A program made the position numbers and the translations under genes. Shown piece by piece: positions 35,674 to 46,802 of a DNA stretch of 64,000 nt. The stretch comes from Chromobacterium rhizoryzae (lineage in GTDB: Bacteria > Pseudomonadota > Gammaproteobacteria > Burkholderiales > Chromobacteriaceae), in the NCBI RefSeq assembly GCF_020544465.1, contig NZ_CP066126.1:4030001-4094000 (forward strand). Reading direction: 5' to 3'. A model generated the notes under the pieces. It saw only the letters and a program-made list of their open reading frames with translations. It was not told the DNA's origin and made no database searches. How positions within the stretch are numbered: the stretch's first letter is position 1; every line of letters starts with the position of its first letter.

Positions 35674-35739
35674 CCAGGCCAGACCCGGGGACGTTTCCTA
35701 TATTACTAGAAGGTAACATCCGAGACAGGAGCAACAACA

Positions 35740-36165
35740 ATGTCGCTTGAAAACACTGCCACCGCCCCGGGCCTGGTCCAGCTGTTCAGTCAGGTCACGG
35801 ACGATGGAAGCATTGCCCTTTCCTCCATCCGCGAGCGGGCCAACCTCGAATTGTCCAGCTTCGCCGAACTGGCGAACCAACAATTGCAACAACTGGACAT
35901 CAGCATGCCGCCTGCGATCAGCCTGATCAGCACGCCGGCCTGCCAGCTGGACTTGGAAAACAACCACCCGCATGCCGAGGAAATCCGGGCCTGGTTGCTG
36001 GGCAATGACAACATCACCCGAAAATTCAAGGAAGTGGAAGTGCTGTACGAGATCGTGCGCGCTGCGGAAAGCATAGGCGAGACCTTCCCGGAAAGCTCGA
36101 CCTTCCACATCGGCTTAACCAGCGCCGGGCCTATCGCCTACTTCGAGGACAGCCACCGCGCCTAA
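35740..36165 (+). CDS. Hypothetical protein, 141 residues
   Basis: Not recognised. AGGAG lies before the ATG and a strong terminator follows, so it is very likely a real, monocistronic gene. The protein is acidic and soluble with no signal peptide or membrane segment. Its N-terminal half (LVQLFSQVTDDGSIALSSIRERANLELSSFAELANQQLQQL) looks helical, and the C-terminal half is mixed, ending HIGLTSAGPIAYFED. Its position after mutS, 66 bp away, suggests nothing specific. Confidence 0.75.
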   Translation: MSLENTATAPGLVQLFSQVTDDGSIALSSIRERANLELSSFAELANQQLQQLDISMPPAISLISTPACQLDLENNHPHAEEIRAWLLGNDNITRKFKEVEVLYEIVRAAESIGETFPESSTFHIGLTSAGPIAYFEDSHRA

Positions 36166-36204
36166 ACGCAGGCCCAAAGAACAGGGCCGCGTGCGACACC
36201 CAGG

Positions 36205-36233
36205 ACGGGGAAGCGAAAGCTTCCCCGTTTTTC
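36205..36233 (+). terminator. Terminator after the hypothetical gene
   Basis: A perfect 10-bp stem (36205-36214 with 36219-36228) is followed by TTTTT. Confidence 0.88.
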
Positions 36234-36275
36234 TTTGCGCTGTCGGCGCCAGGCAGGCCTCGCTTCGGATGCGGT

Positions 36276-36917
36276 TCAAGGCTTGCGCGGGCCTCCGCGC
36301 CGAAAACCGCCGCCGCGCGGCTGCGCGCCGGGCTTGGCGGTGCGCTGAGCTTGCGAGACCCGCGGCAAATCCGCAAGATCCACCTCCAGCTCGCGCATGT
36401 CCCCCGGCTGCAGGCCGTCCAGCGCCCACGGCCCGATCGCCGCCCGCACCAGGCGCAGCGTCGGCAGCCCCACCTTGGCGGTCATGCGCCGCACCTGGCG
36501 GTTCTTGCCCTCGCTGATGACGATCTCCAGCCAGCCGTCCGGCACCGTCTTGCGAAAACGCACCGGCGGCGTGCGCTCCCACAGCGCGGGCGCCTCGATG
36601 CGCCGCGCCTGCGCCGGCTGGGTGGTGAAATCGCCCAGGTCGACGCCGCGGCGCAGCTGCTCCAGCTGCTCCTCACGAATCAGCCCCTCCACCTGCACCC
36701 AATAGGTCTTGGGCAGTTTCCAGCGCGGATTGGCGATGCGGTGCTGCAATTCCCCGTCGCCGGTCAAAAGCAACAGGCCTTCGCTGTCGGTGTCCAGCCG
36801 CCCCGCCGGATACACGCCCGGCAAGGGCACGCAGGATTTGAGCGTCGGATGCTTGGGATGCTCGGAAAACTGACAGATGACGCCGTAGGGCTTGTTGAGC
36901 AGAATGAGTCGGGACAT
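36276..36917 (-). CDS. rluE: RluE-type 23S rRNA pseudouridine synthase
   Basis: This RsuA/RluE-family enzyme converts a uridine (E. coli RluE: U2457 of 23S rRNA) to pseudouridine. The 213-residue protein lacks an S4 domain and has the catalytic motif GRLDTDSEGLLLLT with Asp42, the KTYWVQVEG strand and EGKNRQVRRM. The C-terminal tail after about 185 is rich in Arg/Gly/Pro, probably a flexible RNA contact. The ATG at 36917 begins MSRLILLNKPYGV; an open extension to 37004 looks noncoding. Confidence 0.88.
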   Translation of the reverse strand: MSRLILLNKPYGVICQFSEHPKHPTLKSCVPLPGVYPAGRLDTDSEGLLLLTGDGELQHRIANPRWKLPKTYWVQVEGLIREEQLEQLRRGVDLGDFTTQPAQARRIEAPALWERTPPVRFRKTVPDGWLEIVISEGKNRQVRRMTAKVGLPTLRLVRAAIGPWALDGLQPGDMRELEVDLADLPRVSQAQRTAKPGAQPRGGGFRRGGPRKP

Positions 36918-37257
36918 AGCGTGAAGAGCGGCAAGAAAGAATGAGGCGAATGATACAAGAGCCGCGCGCCGCGCGCCGCAAGTTTGCCGGCGAAGCCGGC
37001 GCATGCACGCGCCGGATGCGGCCTATAATTCGCATTCGAACCGCCGCCGCGCAGTTATCAAGCATAAAAGTTCAAATGCGCTGCGAGCCAAGCGCGCGCA
37101 CAGAGGTATAATTCGCTTTTGAAAATTGCCAGAGAGTCTCCGGACCGCGTTCAGGCCGCGTCGCCTGGGCCCGGCATCCGCCTTTCCAAGGTCTTTCAAT
37201 GCGCCGGCAGCGCCCTGCGCAATCGTTCTGTCGTCACAAGATAAAGGAGATAGAGTA
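36918..37257. other. Intergenic region upstream of icd
   Basis: No gene in about 340 bp. Two copies of TATAATTCGC occur at 37024-37033 and 37107-37116; each looks like a -10 element, but neither has a good -35. They may be alternative icd promoters. Confidence 0.45.
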
Positions 37258-39495
<2,238 letters not shown>

Positions 39496-39532
39496 GCGCT
39501 GCGCAGCCATGGCGGAAAACCTCCGCCGGACA

Positions 39533-39567
39533 AAACGCCAAGACTCTCGTCTTGGCGTTTTTTTTTG
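39533..39567 (+). terminator. Terminator of icd
   Basis: A perfect 12-bp stem (39533-39544 with 39549-39560) is followed by a run of T to 39566. Confidence 0.92.
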
Positions 39568-39683
39568 GCCCTGCGAACCCGCACACCATTGCGCAGAACC
39601 GCAGAGACCTCATCCCATGATATCGCTCCGCTCCGGATCCTGCGCGCGCAAACGGGCCCCCTCCTGCCGCCGCCGAACGGCAC

Positions 39684-39710
39684 CAAAAAAGCCCGCGCTA
39701 CGCGGGCTTT
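39684..39710 (-). terminator. Terminator of thyA-folA
   Basis: A perfect 10-bp stem (39688-39697 with 39701-39710) is followed on the minus strand by TTTTTT. Confidence 0.9.
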
Positions 39711-39731
39711 TCATCAGGGGCCGGTATTTAA

Positions 39732-40229
39732 TCAGCGCCGCAGATAATCGACGAAGGCGTAAGCCAGCCCGGCGGCGCTGACATGCGCCTCGCGGCGGTC
39801 CTCGCGCCAGAGTTCGGCTGACACCTCGGGGAAATGGGCGTCGCCCGGGTAATCGCCGTCGATCTCGGTCAGACGCAGGCAATCCGCGCCGGCGATCGCC
39901 TGGCGGTACAATTCGGCGCCGCCGATCAGGCACACCTCCTCCACCGCGCCGGCCAGGACCAAAGCCTGCTCCAGCGAATGCGCGGCCTCCGCGCCGTCGG
40001 CGCGCCAATCCGTCTGGCGCGTCACCACGATGTTGCGGCGGCCCGGCAGCGGCCGGCCTATCGAGTCCCAGGTCTTGCGGCCCATGATCACCGGTTTGCC
40101 CAGCGTCACCGCCTTGAAGTGCTTGAGATCCTCCGGCAAATGCCAGGGCAGGCGGTTGTCTATGCCAATCACCCGCTTGGCCGCCATCGCCGCCACCAGG
40201 GTCAAGCGCGGCTTCCCGGCCGCCGTCAT
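39732..40229 (-). CDS. folA: Dihydrofolate reductase
   Basis: FolA reduces dihydrofolate with NADPH, regenerating the cofactor consumed by ThyA. The 165-residue protein has LVAAMAAKRVIGIDNRLPWHLPEDL (substrate-binding Asp after LPW), the GRKTWDSIGRPLPGRRNIV nucleotide loop and the VCLIGGAELYRQA motif. It overlaps the thyA stop as ATGA. An open frame running back to 40730 is a shadow of thyA. Confidence 0.95.
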   Translation of the reverse strand: MTAAGKPRLTLVAAMAAKRVIGIDNRLPWHLPEDLKHFKAVTLGKPVIMGRKTWDSIGRPLPGRRNIVVTRQTDWRADGAEAAHSLEQALVLAGAVEEVCLIGGAELYRQAIAGADCLRLTEIDGDYPGDAHFPEVSAELWREDRREAHVSAAGLAYAFVDYLRR

Positions 40230-41020
40230 ACCGCCACCGCCGCTTTGATGTGCGGATGCGGATCGTAGCCTTCCAGTTCGAAATCCTCGAACTTGAAGCC
40301 GAAGATGTCCTTGACCTGCGGATTGATCTTCATCGTCGGCAAAGCGCGCGGTTCGCGCGACAGCTGCAGCTCGGTCTGCTCCAGATGGTTGCTGTACAGA
40401 TGCGCGTCGCCCAGCGTGTGGACGAAATCGCCCGGCTGCAGTCCGCACACCTGGGCCACCATCATGGTCAGCAAGGCGTAGCTGGCGATATTGAAGGGCA
40501 CGCCCAGGAAGATGTCGGCGGAGCGCTGATAAAGCTGGCAGGATAGCTTGCCGTCGGCCACGTAGAACTGGAACAGGCTGTGGCAGGGCGGCAGCGCCAT
40601 CTCGTCCACCAGCGCCGGGTTCCAGGCTGACACGATCAGGCGGCGCGAATCCGGGTTGTTCTTGATCATCGCCACCACATTGGCGATCTGATCGATGTGG
40701 CGGCCGTCCGGCGCCGGCCAGCTGCGCCACTGGTAGCCGTAGACCGGCCCCAGATCGCCGTTTTCATCGGCCCACTCGTCCCAAATCGACACGCCGTTTT
40801 CCTTCAGATAGCGGATATTGGTCTCGCCGGACAGGAACCACAGCAATTCATGGATGATGGAACGCAGATGGCACTTCTTGGTGGTGATCAGCGGAAAACC
40901 CTGTTGCAGGTCGAAACGCATCTGGTGGCCGAATACCGAACGGGTGCCGGTGCCGGTGCGGTCGGACTTGTCGTGGCCATGTTCCAGCACATGGCGCATC
41001 AGGTCGAGATACTGTCGCAT
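40226..41020 (-). CDS. thyA: Thymidylate synthase
   Basis: ThyA methylates dUMP to dTMP with methylene-tetrahydrofolate. The 264-residue protein is the same length as E. coli ThyA and has the catalytic Cys146 in MALPPCHSLFQFYV, plus RTGTGTRSVFG and SADIFLGVPFNIASYALL. The start at 41020 gives MRQYLDLMRHVL, as in the family; upstream in-frame ATGs exist at 41029 and beyond. It forms an operon with folA, a functional pair. Confidence 0.96.
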   Translation of the reverse strand: MRQYLDLMRHVLEHGHDKSDRTGTGTRSVFGHQMRFDLQQGFPLITTKKCHLRSIIHELLWFLSGETNIRYLKENGVSIWDEWADENGDLGPVYGYQWRSWPAPDGRHIDQIANVVAMIKNNPDSRRLIVSAWNPALVDEMALPPCHSLFQFYVADGKLSCQLYQRSADIFLGVPFNIASYALLTMMVAQVCGLQPGDFVHTLGDAHLYSNHLEQTELQLSREPRALPTMKINPQVKDIFGFKFEDFELEGYDPHPHIKAAVAV

Positions 41021-41148
41021 TGTGTTCATTCCATCTTTGATACCGGCCATTGTACCCGACTTGAAGCCGGCTCGGAAAAGCTGGCCCGGCCTCGCCGCTT
41101 CGGCTACCATTCTCTTTAAAATCAAGACAGAAGCATGAAACACCGGAC

Positions 41149-42306
41149 ATGGCTGAAGATTCCGATCTAGAACGCACCGAACCCGCGACCGCGAAACGGC
41201 TGGGCCTCGCCCGAGAAGACGGCAATATCCCGCGCTCGCGCGAGCTGACCACCTTCGCCATCACCATGGCCGGCGTGGCGCTGCTGATGGCCCAGGGCGG
41301 CCACATCGCCACCAATCTGGCGCAGACCATGCGCATGCTGCTCACCTTCGACCAGACCACGGTGCACAATGTGGAGCCGGCGCTGACCCGCTTCAAGGAA
41401 ACCATTTTCAACGCGCTGTGGAGCCTGGCGCCGCTCCTGGCCGGCCTGGCGCTGGTGGCGCTGTTCGTGCCCATGCTGGTGGGCGGCTGGAACCTCACTT
41501 TCAAGGCCGTCGAGCCCAAGTTCAGCAAGCTCAACCCCTTGCCCGGCATCAAGCGCATGTTCTCGGTCAACGCCGCCACCGAAGCGCTGAAGGCCATTCT
41601 CAAGAGCGTGCTGATCGGCGGCATCGCCACCTGGTTCGTCTGGCGCGAGCGCGCGGAAATCATCGGCCTGATCTCCATGCCGCTGCCCACCGGCATCGCC
41701 AAGATGACCGATATGATCATCACCACCTTCTTCGTGGTGACTTCGGCGATGATTCTGCTGGTGGCGATCGACGTGCCCTTCCAGCTGTGGAGCTATCACA
41801 AGAAGCTGCGCATGACCAAGGAAGAGGTCAAGCAGGAATACAAGGAGGCCGAGGGCTCGCCCGAGGTCAAGGGCCGCATCCGTCAGATGCAGCGCGAAGC
41901 CGCGCGCAAGCGCATGATGCAGGAGATTCCCAGCGCCAACGTGATCGTCACCAACCCTACCCACTACGCGGTGGCGATCAAGTACGACGACGGCATGCGC
42001 GCGCCGCAAGTGGTGGCCAAGGGGTCTTTGAAGCTGGCGGAAAAAATCATCGACACCGGCAAGGACCACCACGTCATCGTGATGCGCTCGCCCAGCTTCG
42101 CCCGCGCGCTGTACTTCCACGCCGAAATGGGAGAGGACATTCCGGCCAAGCTCTATTCCGCCGCCGCCCAGGTGCTGGCCTATGTGTTCCAGCTCAAGAG
42201 CTATCAGGACAACGGCGGCCTGGCGCCGGTGTTCCCGGACCAGCTGGACGTGCCCGCCGAGCTTGACCCGCAAAGCAAACGCCAGCAAGATGCGACGCCA
42301 CCATAA
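41149..42306 (+). CDS. flhB: Flagellar export switch protein FlhB
   Basis: FlhB sits at the flagellar type III export gate and switches substrate class from hook to filament. The 385-residue protein has the N-terminal ERTEPATAKRLGLAREDG, four membrane segments (about 30-215) and a cytoplasmic domain with the autocleavage motif NPTHYAVAIKYDDG near 265, cut between Asn and Pro. The context flhA-flhF-flhG-fliA separates it from virulence-type export proteins. Confidence 0.96.
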   Translation: MAEDSDLERTEPATAKRLGLAREDGNIPRSRELTTFAITMAGVALLMAQGGHIATNLAQTMRMLLTFDQTTVHNVEPALTRFKETIFNALWSLAPLLAGLALVALFVPMLVGGWNLTFKAVEPKFSKLNPLPGIKRMFSVNAATEALKAILKSVLIGGIATWFVWRERAEIIGLISMPLPTGIAKMTDMIITTFFVVTSAMILLVAIDVPFQLWSYHKKLRMTKEEVKQEYKEAEGSPEVKGRIRQMQREAARKRMMQEIPSANVIVTNPTHYAVAIKYDDGMRAPQVVAKGSLKLAEKIIDTGKDHHVIVMRSPSFARALYFHAEMGEDIPAKLYSAAAQVLAYVFQLKSYQDNGGLAPVFPDQLDVPAELDPQSKRQQDATPP

Positions 42307-42354
42307 TGATAAGGTCGACGAACCGATTCGACCGGCTTGAGCCATAAATCCAGC

Positions 42355-44436
42355 ATGGACTCCATACTAGACATACTGAAGCGCTTCAAAGTCACCCAGC
42401 TGGCCGGCCCCGTGCTCATCATCCTGATTCTGGCGATGATGGTGCTGCCGCTGCCGCCGGTGCTGCTGGACATCTTCTTCACCTTCAACATCGCCGTTTC
42501 GGTGATCGTGCTGCTGGTGGGGATCAATGTGCGCAAGCCGCTGGACTTTTCCGCCTTCCCCACCGTGCTGCTGGTCACCACCTTGCTGCGGCTGTCGCTG
42601 AACGTCGCCTCCAGCCGGGTCATCCTGCTGGAGGGCCACTCCGGGCCGGACGCCGCCGGCAAGGTGATCGAATCCTTCGCCCACTTCCTGATCGGCGACA
42701 ACGTCGCCATCGGCATCGTGGTCTTCGTCATCATCACCATCATCAACTTCGTGGTGATCACCAAGGGCGCCGGCCGCATCGCCGAAGTGAGCGCCCGCTT
42801 CACCCTGGACGCGATGCCCGGCAAGCAGATGGCCATCGACGCCGACCTCAACGCCGGCCTGATCGGCGAGGACGAAGCCCGGCTGCGCCGCGTCACCATC
42901 GCCGAGGAAGCCAACTTCTTCGGCGCGATGGACGGTGCCTCCAAGTTCGTGCGCGGCGACGCCATGGCCGGCATCCTGATCATCATCATCAACATCGTCG
43001 GCGGCTTGATCGTGGGCATGGTCCAGCACGACCTGGACGCCGGCGTCGCCGCCAAGACCTATACCCTGCTGACAATCGGCGACGGCCTGGTGGCGCAGAT
43101 TCCGGCGCTGATCATCTCCACCGCCGCCGGCATCGTGGTGTCCCGCGTGGGCACCGACAAGGACATGTCCGAGCAATTCCTCGGCCAGATGTTCACCAAG
43201 CCGCAAGTGCTCTACATCACCGCCGCGGTGATCGGCATGGTCGGCCTGATCCCCAATATGCCGCACTTCTCCTTCCTGCTGATCGCCGGCAGCCTGGGCC
43301 TGCTGGGCCGCATGATGGAGAAGCGCCAGAAGGCCGAGGCGCAGCAGGCGGAGCAGCAGCAACAGGCCGCGCCGCCGCCGGAACACACCACGACCGAAGT
43401 CAGCTGGAACGATGTCCAGCACGTGGACCAGTTGGGCATGGAAGTGGGCTACCGGCTGATTCCGCTGGTGGACCGCAGCCAGGACGGCGAACTGCTGCGC
43501 CGCATCCGCGGCATCCGCAAGAAGATCGCCCAGGAGCTGGGCTTTCTGGTGCCGCCGGTCCATATCCGCGATAACCTGGAAATCAAGCCCAACGCCTACC
43601 GCATCCTGCTCAAGGGCGTGGAGCTGGGCCTAGGCGAAGCCTTCATCGGCCAATATCTGGCCATCAATCCGGGCCGGGTCAACGGCGAACTGGCCGGCAC
43701 CCCCACCACCGATCCGGCCTTCGGCCTGCCGGCGATCTGGATAGACGCCGGCAAGCGCGAAGAGGCGCAGAGCCTGGGCTATACCGTGGTGGACGCCAGC
43801 ACCGTGGTGGCCACCCATATTTCCAATCTGCTGCAGACCCACGCGGCGGAATTGCTGGGGCGCGAGGAAGTGCAGGCGCTGATCGATCATCAGGCCAAGG
43901 AATCGCCCAAGCTGATCGAAGACCTGGTGCCCAAGGTGGTGCCGATAGGCACGCTGCAAAAAGTGCTGCAACAGCTGCTGACCGAAGGCATCCACATCCG
44001 CGATTTCCGCACCATACTGGAAACGCTGGCCGATCACGTGGCCACCACTCAGGACATCGACGAGCTGACCAATATCGTGCGCACCGCGCTGTCCCGCGTC
44101 ATCGTCCAGCAATTATTCCCCGGCGAGCAAGAATTACCCTTGATGACCCTGGAGCCGACATTGGAAAATGTGCTGATGCAGGCGGTGCAATCCAAGACCG
44201 GCGGCGGCCTGGAACCGGGCCTGGCGGAAAATCTGCTGGCCAGCGCCGCCCAGGAAACCGAACAAGTGGAAATTCAAGGGTACAATCCGGTACTCTTGAC
44301 CGCGCCGGGACTGCGGCCTTTGCTGGCGCGCTTCCTGCGCCGCGCGCTGCCGCAGCTGCGTGTTATTTCTCATAATGAGATACCGGACAATAAATCAATT
44401 CGTATAATTGCTGTAATTGGGGGAAGCAAGGGCTAA
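42355..44436 (+). CDS. flhA: Flagellar export protein FlhA
   Basis: FlhA forms the nonameric export gate ring. The 693-residue protein has about eight N-terminal membrane segments, the FHIPEP-type cytoplasmic loop (RIAEVSARFTLDAMPGKQMAIDADLNAGLI) and a large C-terminal domain that docks chaperone-substrate complexes. The ATG at 42355 gives MDSILDILKRFK; a TTG at 42337 would add six residues. It follows flhB by 48 bp. Confidence 0.96.
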   Translation: MDSILDILKRFKVTQLAGPVLIILILAMMVLPLPPVLLDIFFTFNIAVSVIVLLVGINVRKPLDFSAFPTVLLVTTLLRLSLNVASSRVILLEGHSGPDAAGKVIESFAHFLIGDNVAIGIVVFVIITIINFVVITKGAGRIAEVSARFTLDAMPGKQMAIDADLNAGLIGEDEARLRRVTIAEEANFFGAMDGASKFVRGDAMAGILIIIINIVGGLIVGMVQHDLDAGVAAKTYTLLTIGDGLVAQIPALIISTAAGIVVSRVGTDKDMSEQFLGQMFTKPQVLYITAAVIGMVGLIPNMPHFSFLLIAGSLGLLGRMMEKRQKAEAQQAEQQQQAAPPPEHTTTEVSWNDVQHVDQLGMEVGYRLIPLVDRSQDGELLRRIRGIRKKIAQELGFLVPPVHIRDNLEIKPNAYRILLKGVELGLGEAFIGQYLAINPGRVNGELAGTPTTDPAFGLPAIWIDAGKREEAQSLGYTVVDASTVVATHISNLLQTHAAELLGREEVQALIDHQAKESPKLIEDLVPKVVPIGTLQKVLQQLLTEGIHIRDFRTILETLADHVATTQDIDELTNIVRTALSRVIVQQLFPGEQELPLMTLEPTLENVLMQAVQSKTGGGLEPGLAENLLASAAQETEQVEIQGYNPVLLTAPGLRPLLARFLRRALPQLRVISHNEIPDNKSIRIIAVIGGSKG

Positions 44437-44442
44437 TCGAAC

Positions 44443-45927
44443 ATGGTGGTGAAAAAGTTTTTCGGCAAAACCACGCGTGACGCGCTCAGACAAGTTCGAG
44501 AAGAACTGGGCGCGGACGCCCTGATTCTGTCCAACCGCCCCACCATGGGCGGCGGGGTGGAAATCATGGCGGTGGCCGACGCCGACGTCGCCAACCTCGC
44601 CACCAATCTGGCCACTTCCTCCAGCAAGCATCCGCCGCGCAACGCGCCGCCGGTGGTCAACCGCGCGCCGTCGCCGCTGCCCACCCCGGCCGGCGCCGCG
44701 GTCAACCGCGCCATCGCCCGCACTTACGCCATGCCGGTGGAGCCGCTGGACAGCCCGCCGCCGCCGCGCATCGAAGCGCAAGCGCCGCGTCAGCGCATCG
44801 AGCCGGCCTTCGCGCCGGAGCCCCAGGCCGCGCCGCGGCCGGCCCAGCCGTCCTATCCGCCGCAGTACGCGCAAGCCGCGCCCCAGCCCGCCGCCCCGCG
44901 CGTGCAGCCGCCTGCGCAAACCGCGCCGCCTCCCCGCCCCGCCGCCTCTCCGGTCGCCAACAACGGCGAGGAGCCGGAAGTGATGGCGCAGGAGCTGAAG
45001 CAGATCGGCGACGAGATCAAGCTGCTGCGCAGCCTGCTGCAAAGCCAGCTGGCCAGCTTCGCCTGGTCCGATATGGAAGGCAAGGCGCCCAATCGCCTGG
45101 AACTGTTCAAACATCTGCTGGCCATGGGCTTTTCCGCCCATCTGATCCGCCAGCTGATCGAAAAGATGCCGGCCCAGTACGAGGCCGATGTCGCGGTCAA
45201 ATGGGCGCGCTCGGCGCTGATGCACAATCTGAAATGCGCGGACGCCGACAAGGAAATCATGGACCGCGGCGGCATCTACGCGCTGGTGGGCCCCACCGGC
45301 GTCGGCAAGACCACCACCGTCGCTAAGCTGGCCGCGCGCGCCACCATGCGCTTCGGCGCCCAGCACGTGGCGCTGATCACCACCGACAGCTACCGGATCG
45401 GCGCCCAGGATCAATTGCGCATCTACGGCAAGATTCTCGGCATCCCGGTGTTCTCCATCCAGAACGAGGGCGATCTGCAGCTGACGCTGGCCGATCTGTC
45501 CAACCGCCACATCGTCTTCATCGACACCGTGGGCATGGGCCAGCGCGACGCCCGCGTGCTGGCGCAGATCGAAATGTTCCGCACCGCCGGCCGGCCGATA
45601 GAGCGGCTGCTGCTGCTGGCCTCCAACGCCGACGGCCAGACGCTGGAAGACGTGGTGCGCCGCTATCGCGGCGACGGCCTCACCGGCTGCGTGCTGTCCA
45701 AGATAGACGAATCGGTGGCGATGGGCCCCAGCCTGGACGTGATCATCCGCAACCGGCTGCGCCTGTTCTACATCACCAACGGCCAGCGCGTGCCGGAAGA
45801 CCTGCACGCCGCCCACGCCGGCTTCCTGGTGGACCGCGCGATGCGTTCGCAGCAACAGCATTCCCCCTTCACTCTTCAGGCCGACGAACTGCCCATCATG
45901 AACGCGGCCCAGGCCGGATGGTTGTAA
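44443..45927 (+). CDS. flhF: Flagellar SRP-type GTPase FlhF
   Basis: FlhF marks the cell pole for flagellar assembly. The 494-residue protein has an N-terminal B domain (MVVKKFFGKTTRDALRQVRE), a long Pro/Ala-rich linker (about 65-175), the N domain and the G domain with P-loop GPTGVGKTTT near residue 283, DSYRIGAQDQL and the DTVGMGQRD switch. It starts 6 nt after flhA and overlaps flhG by 10 bp. Confidence 0.95.
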   Translation: MVVKKFFGKTTRDALRQVREELGADALILSNRPTMGGGVEIMAVADADVANLATNLATSSSKHPPRNAPPVVNRAPSPLPTPAGAAVNRAIARTYAMPVEPLDSPPPPRIEAQAPRQRIEPAFAPEPQAAPRPAQPSYPPQYAQAAPQPAAPRVQPPAQTAPPPRPAASPVANNGEEPEVMAQELKQIGDEIKLLRSLLQSQLASFAWSDMEGKAPNRLELFKHLLAMGFSAHLIRQLIEKMPAQYEADVAVKWARSALMHNLKCADADKEIMDRGGIYALVGPTGVGKTTTVAKLAARATMRFGAQHVALITTDSYRIGAQDQLRIYGKILGIPVFSIQNEGDLQLTLADLSNRHIVFIDTVGMGQRDARVLAQIEMFRTAGRPIERLLLLASNADGQTLEDVVRRYRGDGLTGCVLSKIDESVAMGPSLDVIIRNRLRLFYITNGQRVPEDLHAAHAGFLVDRAMRSQQQHSPFTLQADELPIMNAAQAGWL

Positions 45928-46802
45928 GCGCGATGCAGGATCAAGCCGCCAGCCTCCGCCTGCTCAGCGCCCGGTCCGCGCGCGCGCCCAGTTTCGCCTT
46001 CATCGGCTCCGCCAGCGCCGGCGCCAGCACCCTGGCCACCGAACTGGCGCTGGGCCTGGCCTACGCCGGCCAGCGGCCCTTGCTGGTGGACTGCACGCTG
46101 GGCCAGGTGCAGGCGCGCCGTCTGGGCGTGCCCACCACCGCCACGCTGGAAAGCCAGGTGCTGACCCTGGGCGGCCTGGACGAGATGATGATGAGTTCGC
46201 GCCAGGGCATTCAGTTGATCAATCTCTACGCGCGCCCGGAAGAGCGCGCGCTGTTCTCCGCTCAGCTATGGCTGAGGCTGGGCAGCGAATTCGCCGCGCT
46301 GGAACGCGACGCCTCGGTGCTGCTGGTGGACGCCCCCAGCCCCGCCCACGACCCGGTGCCGGCCAGCGTGGCCGACAATTTGGTATTAGTGCTCACGCCG
46401 GCGGCGGAGTCGCTGACAACGGCCTACGCTAATATCAAGAGGTTGTCCGGCAGCTACGGCCGCCAGCGCTTCAATGTGCTGATCAACCGCGCGCGCCATC
46501 TGGAGGAAGCGCGCGAATTGTTCACCCGGCTGTCCGCCGCCACCGGCGAATTCCTGTCGGTATCGCTGCGCTGGGTGGGCTTTGTGCCGATGGACAACGC
46601 GGTGCGTCGCAGCCAGACGCTGCGCCGGCCGTTGATGGAGGCGTTTCCGGACAGCGAGGCCGCGATGGCCTTCTCGCAGCTGGCCGCGGTGCTGCCGCAG
46701 TGGGACACCCAGGAAACGCCGCGCAGCGGCACCGGATTCATGGATTTGTTGATTGCCGCCTCACGCGACTGGGCCGAGGCGGATGGAGTCAAACCGCTAT
46801 GA
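45918..46802 (+). CDS. flhG: FlhG/FleN-type MinD-like protein with degenerate P-loop
   Basis: By position (between flhF and fliA) and overall pattern this 294-residue protein is FlhG, the MinD-like ATPase that limits flagellar number and binds FlhF. The expected deviant Walker A (KGGxGKS/T) is replaced by GSASAGAST at residues 30-38: the two lysines align with Ser31 and Ala36. Later motifs also drift (LLVDCTLGQVQ, VLLVDAPSPAHD). It probably cannot hydrolyse ATP normally. An alternative start is the ATG at 45933. It overlaps fliA as ATGA. Confidence 0.85.
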   Translation: MVVSAMQDQAASLRLLSARSARAPSFAFIGSASAGASTLATELALGLAYAGQRPLLVDCTLGQVQARRLGVPTTATLESQVLTLGGLDEMMMSSRQGIQLINLYARPEERALFSAQLWLRLGSEFAALERDASVLLVDAPSPAHDPVPASVADNLVLVLTPAAESLTTAYANIKRLSGSYGRQRFNVLINRARHLEEARELFTRLSAATGEFLSVSLRWVGFVPMDNAVRRSQTLRRPLMEAFPDSEAAMAFSQLAAVLPQWDTQETPRSGTGFMDLLIAASRDWAEADGVKPL

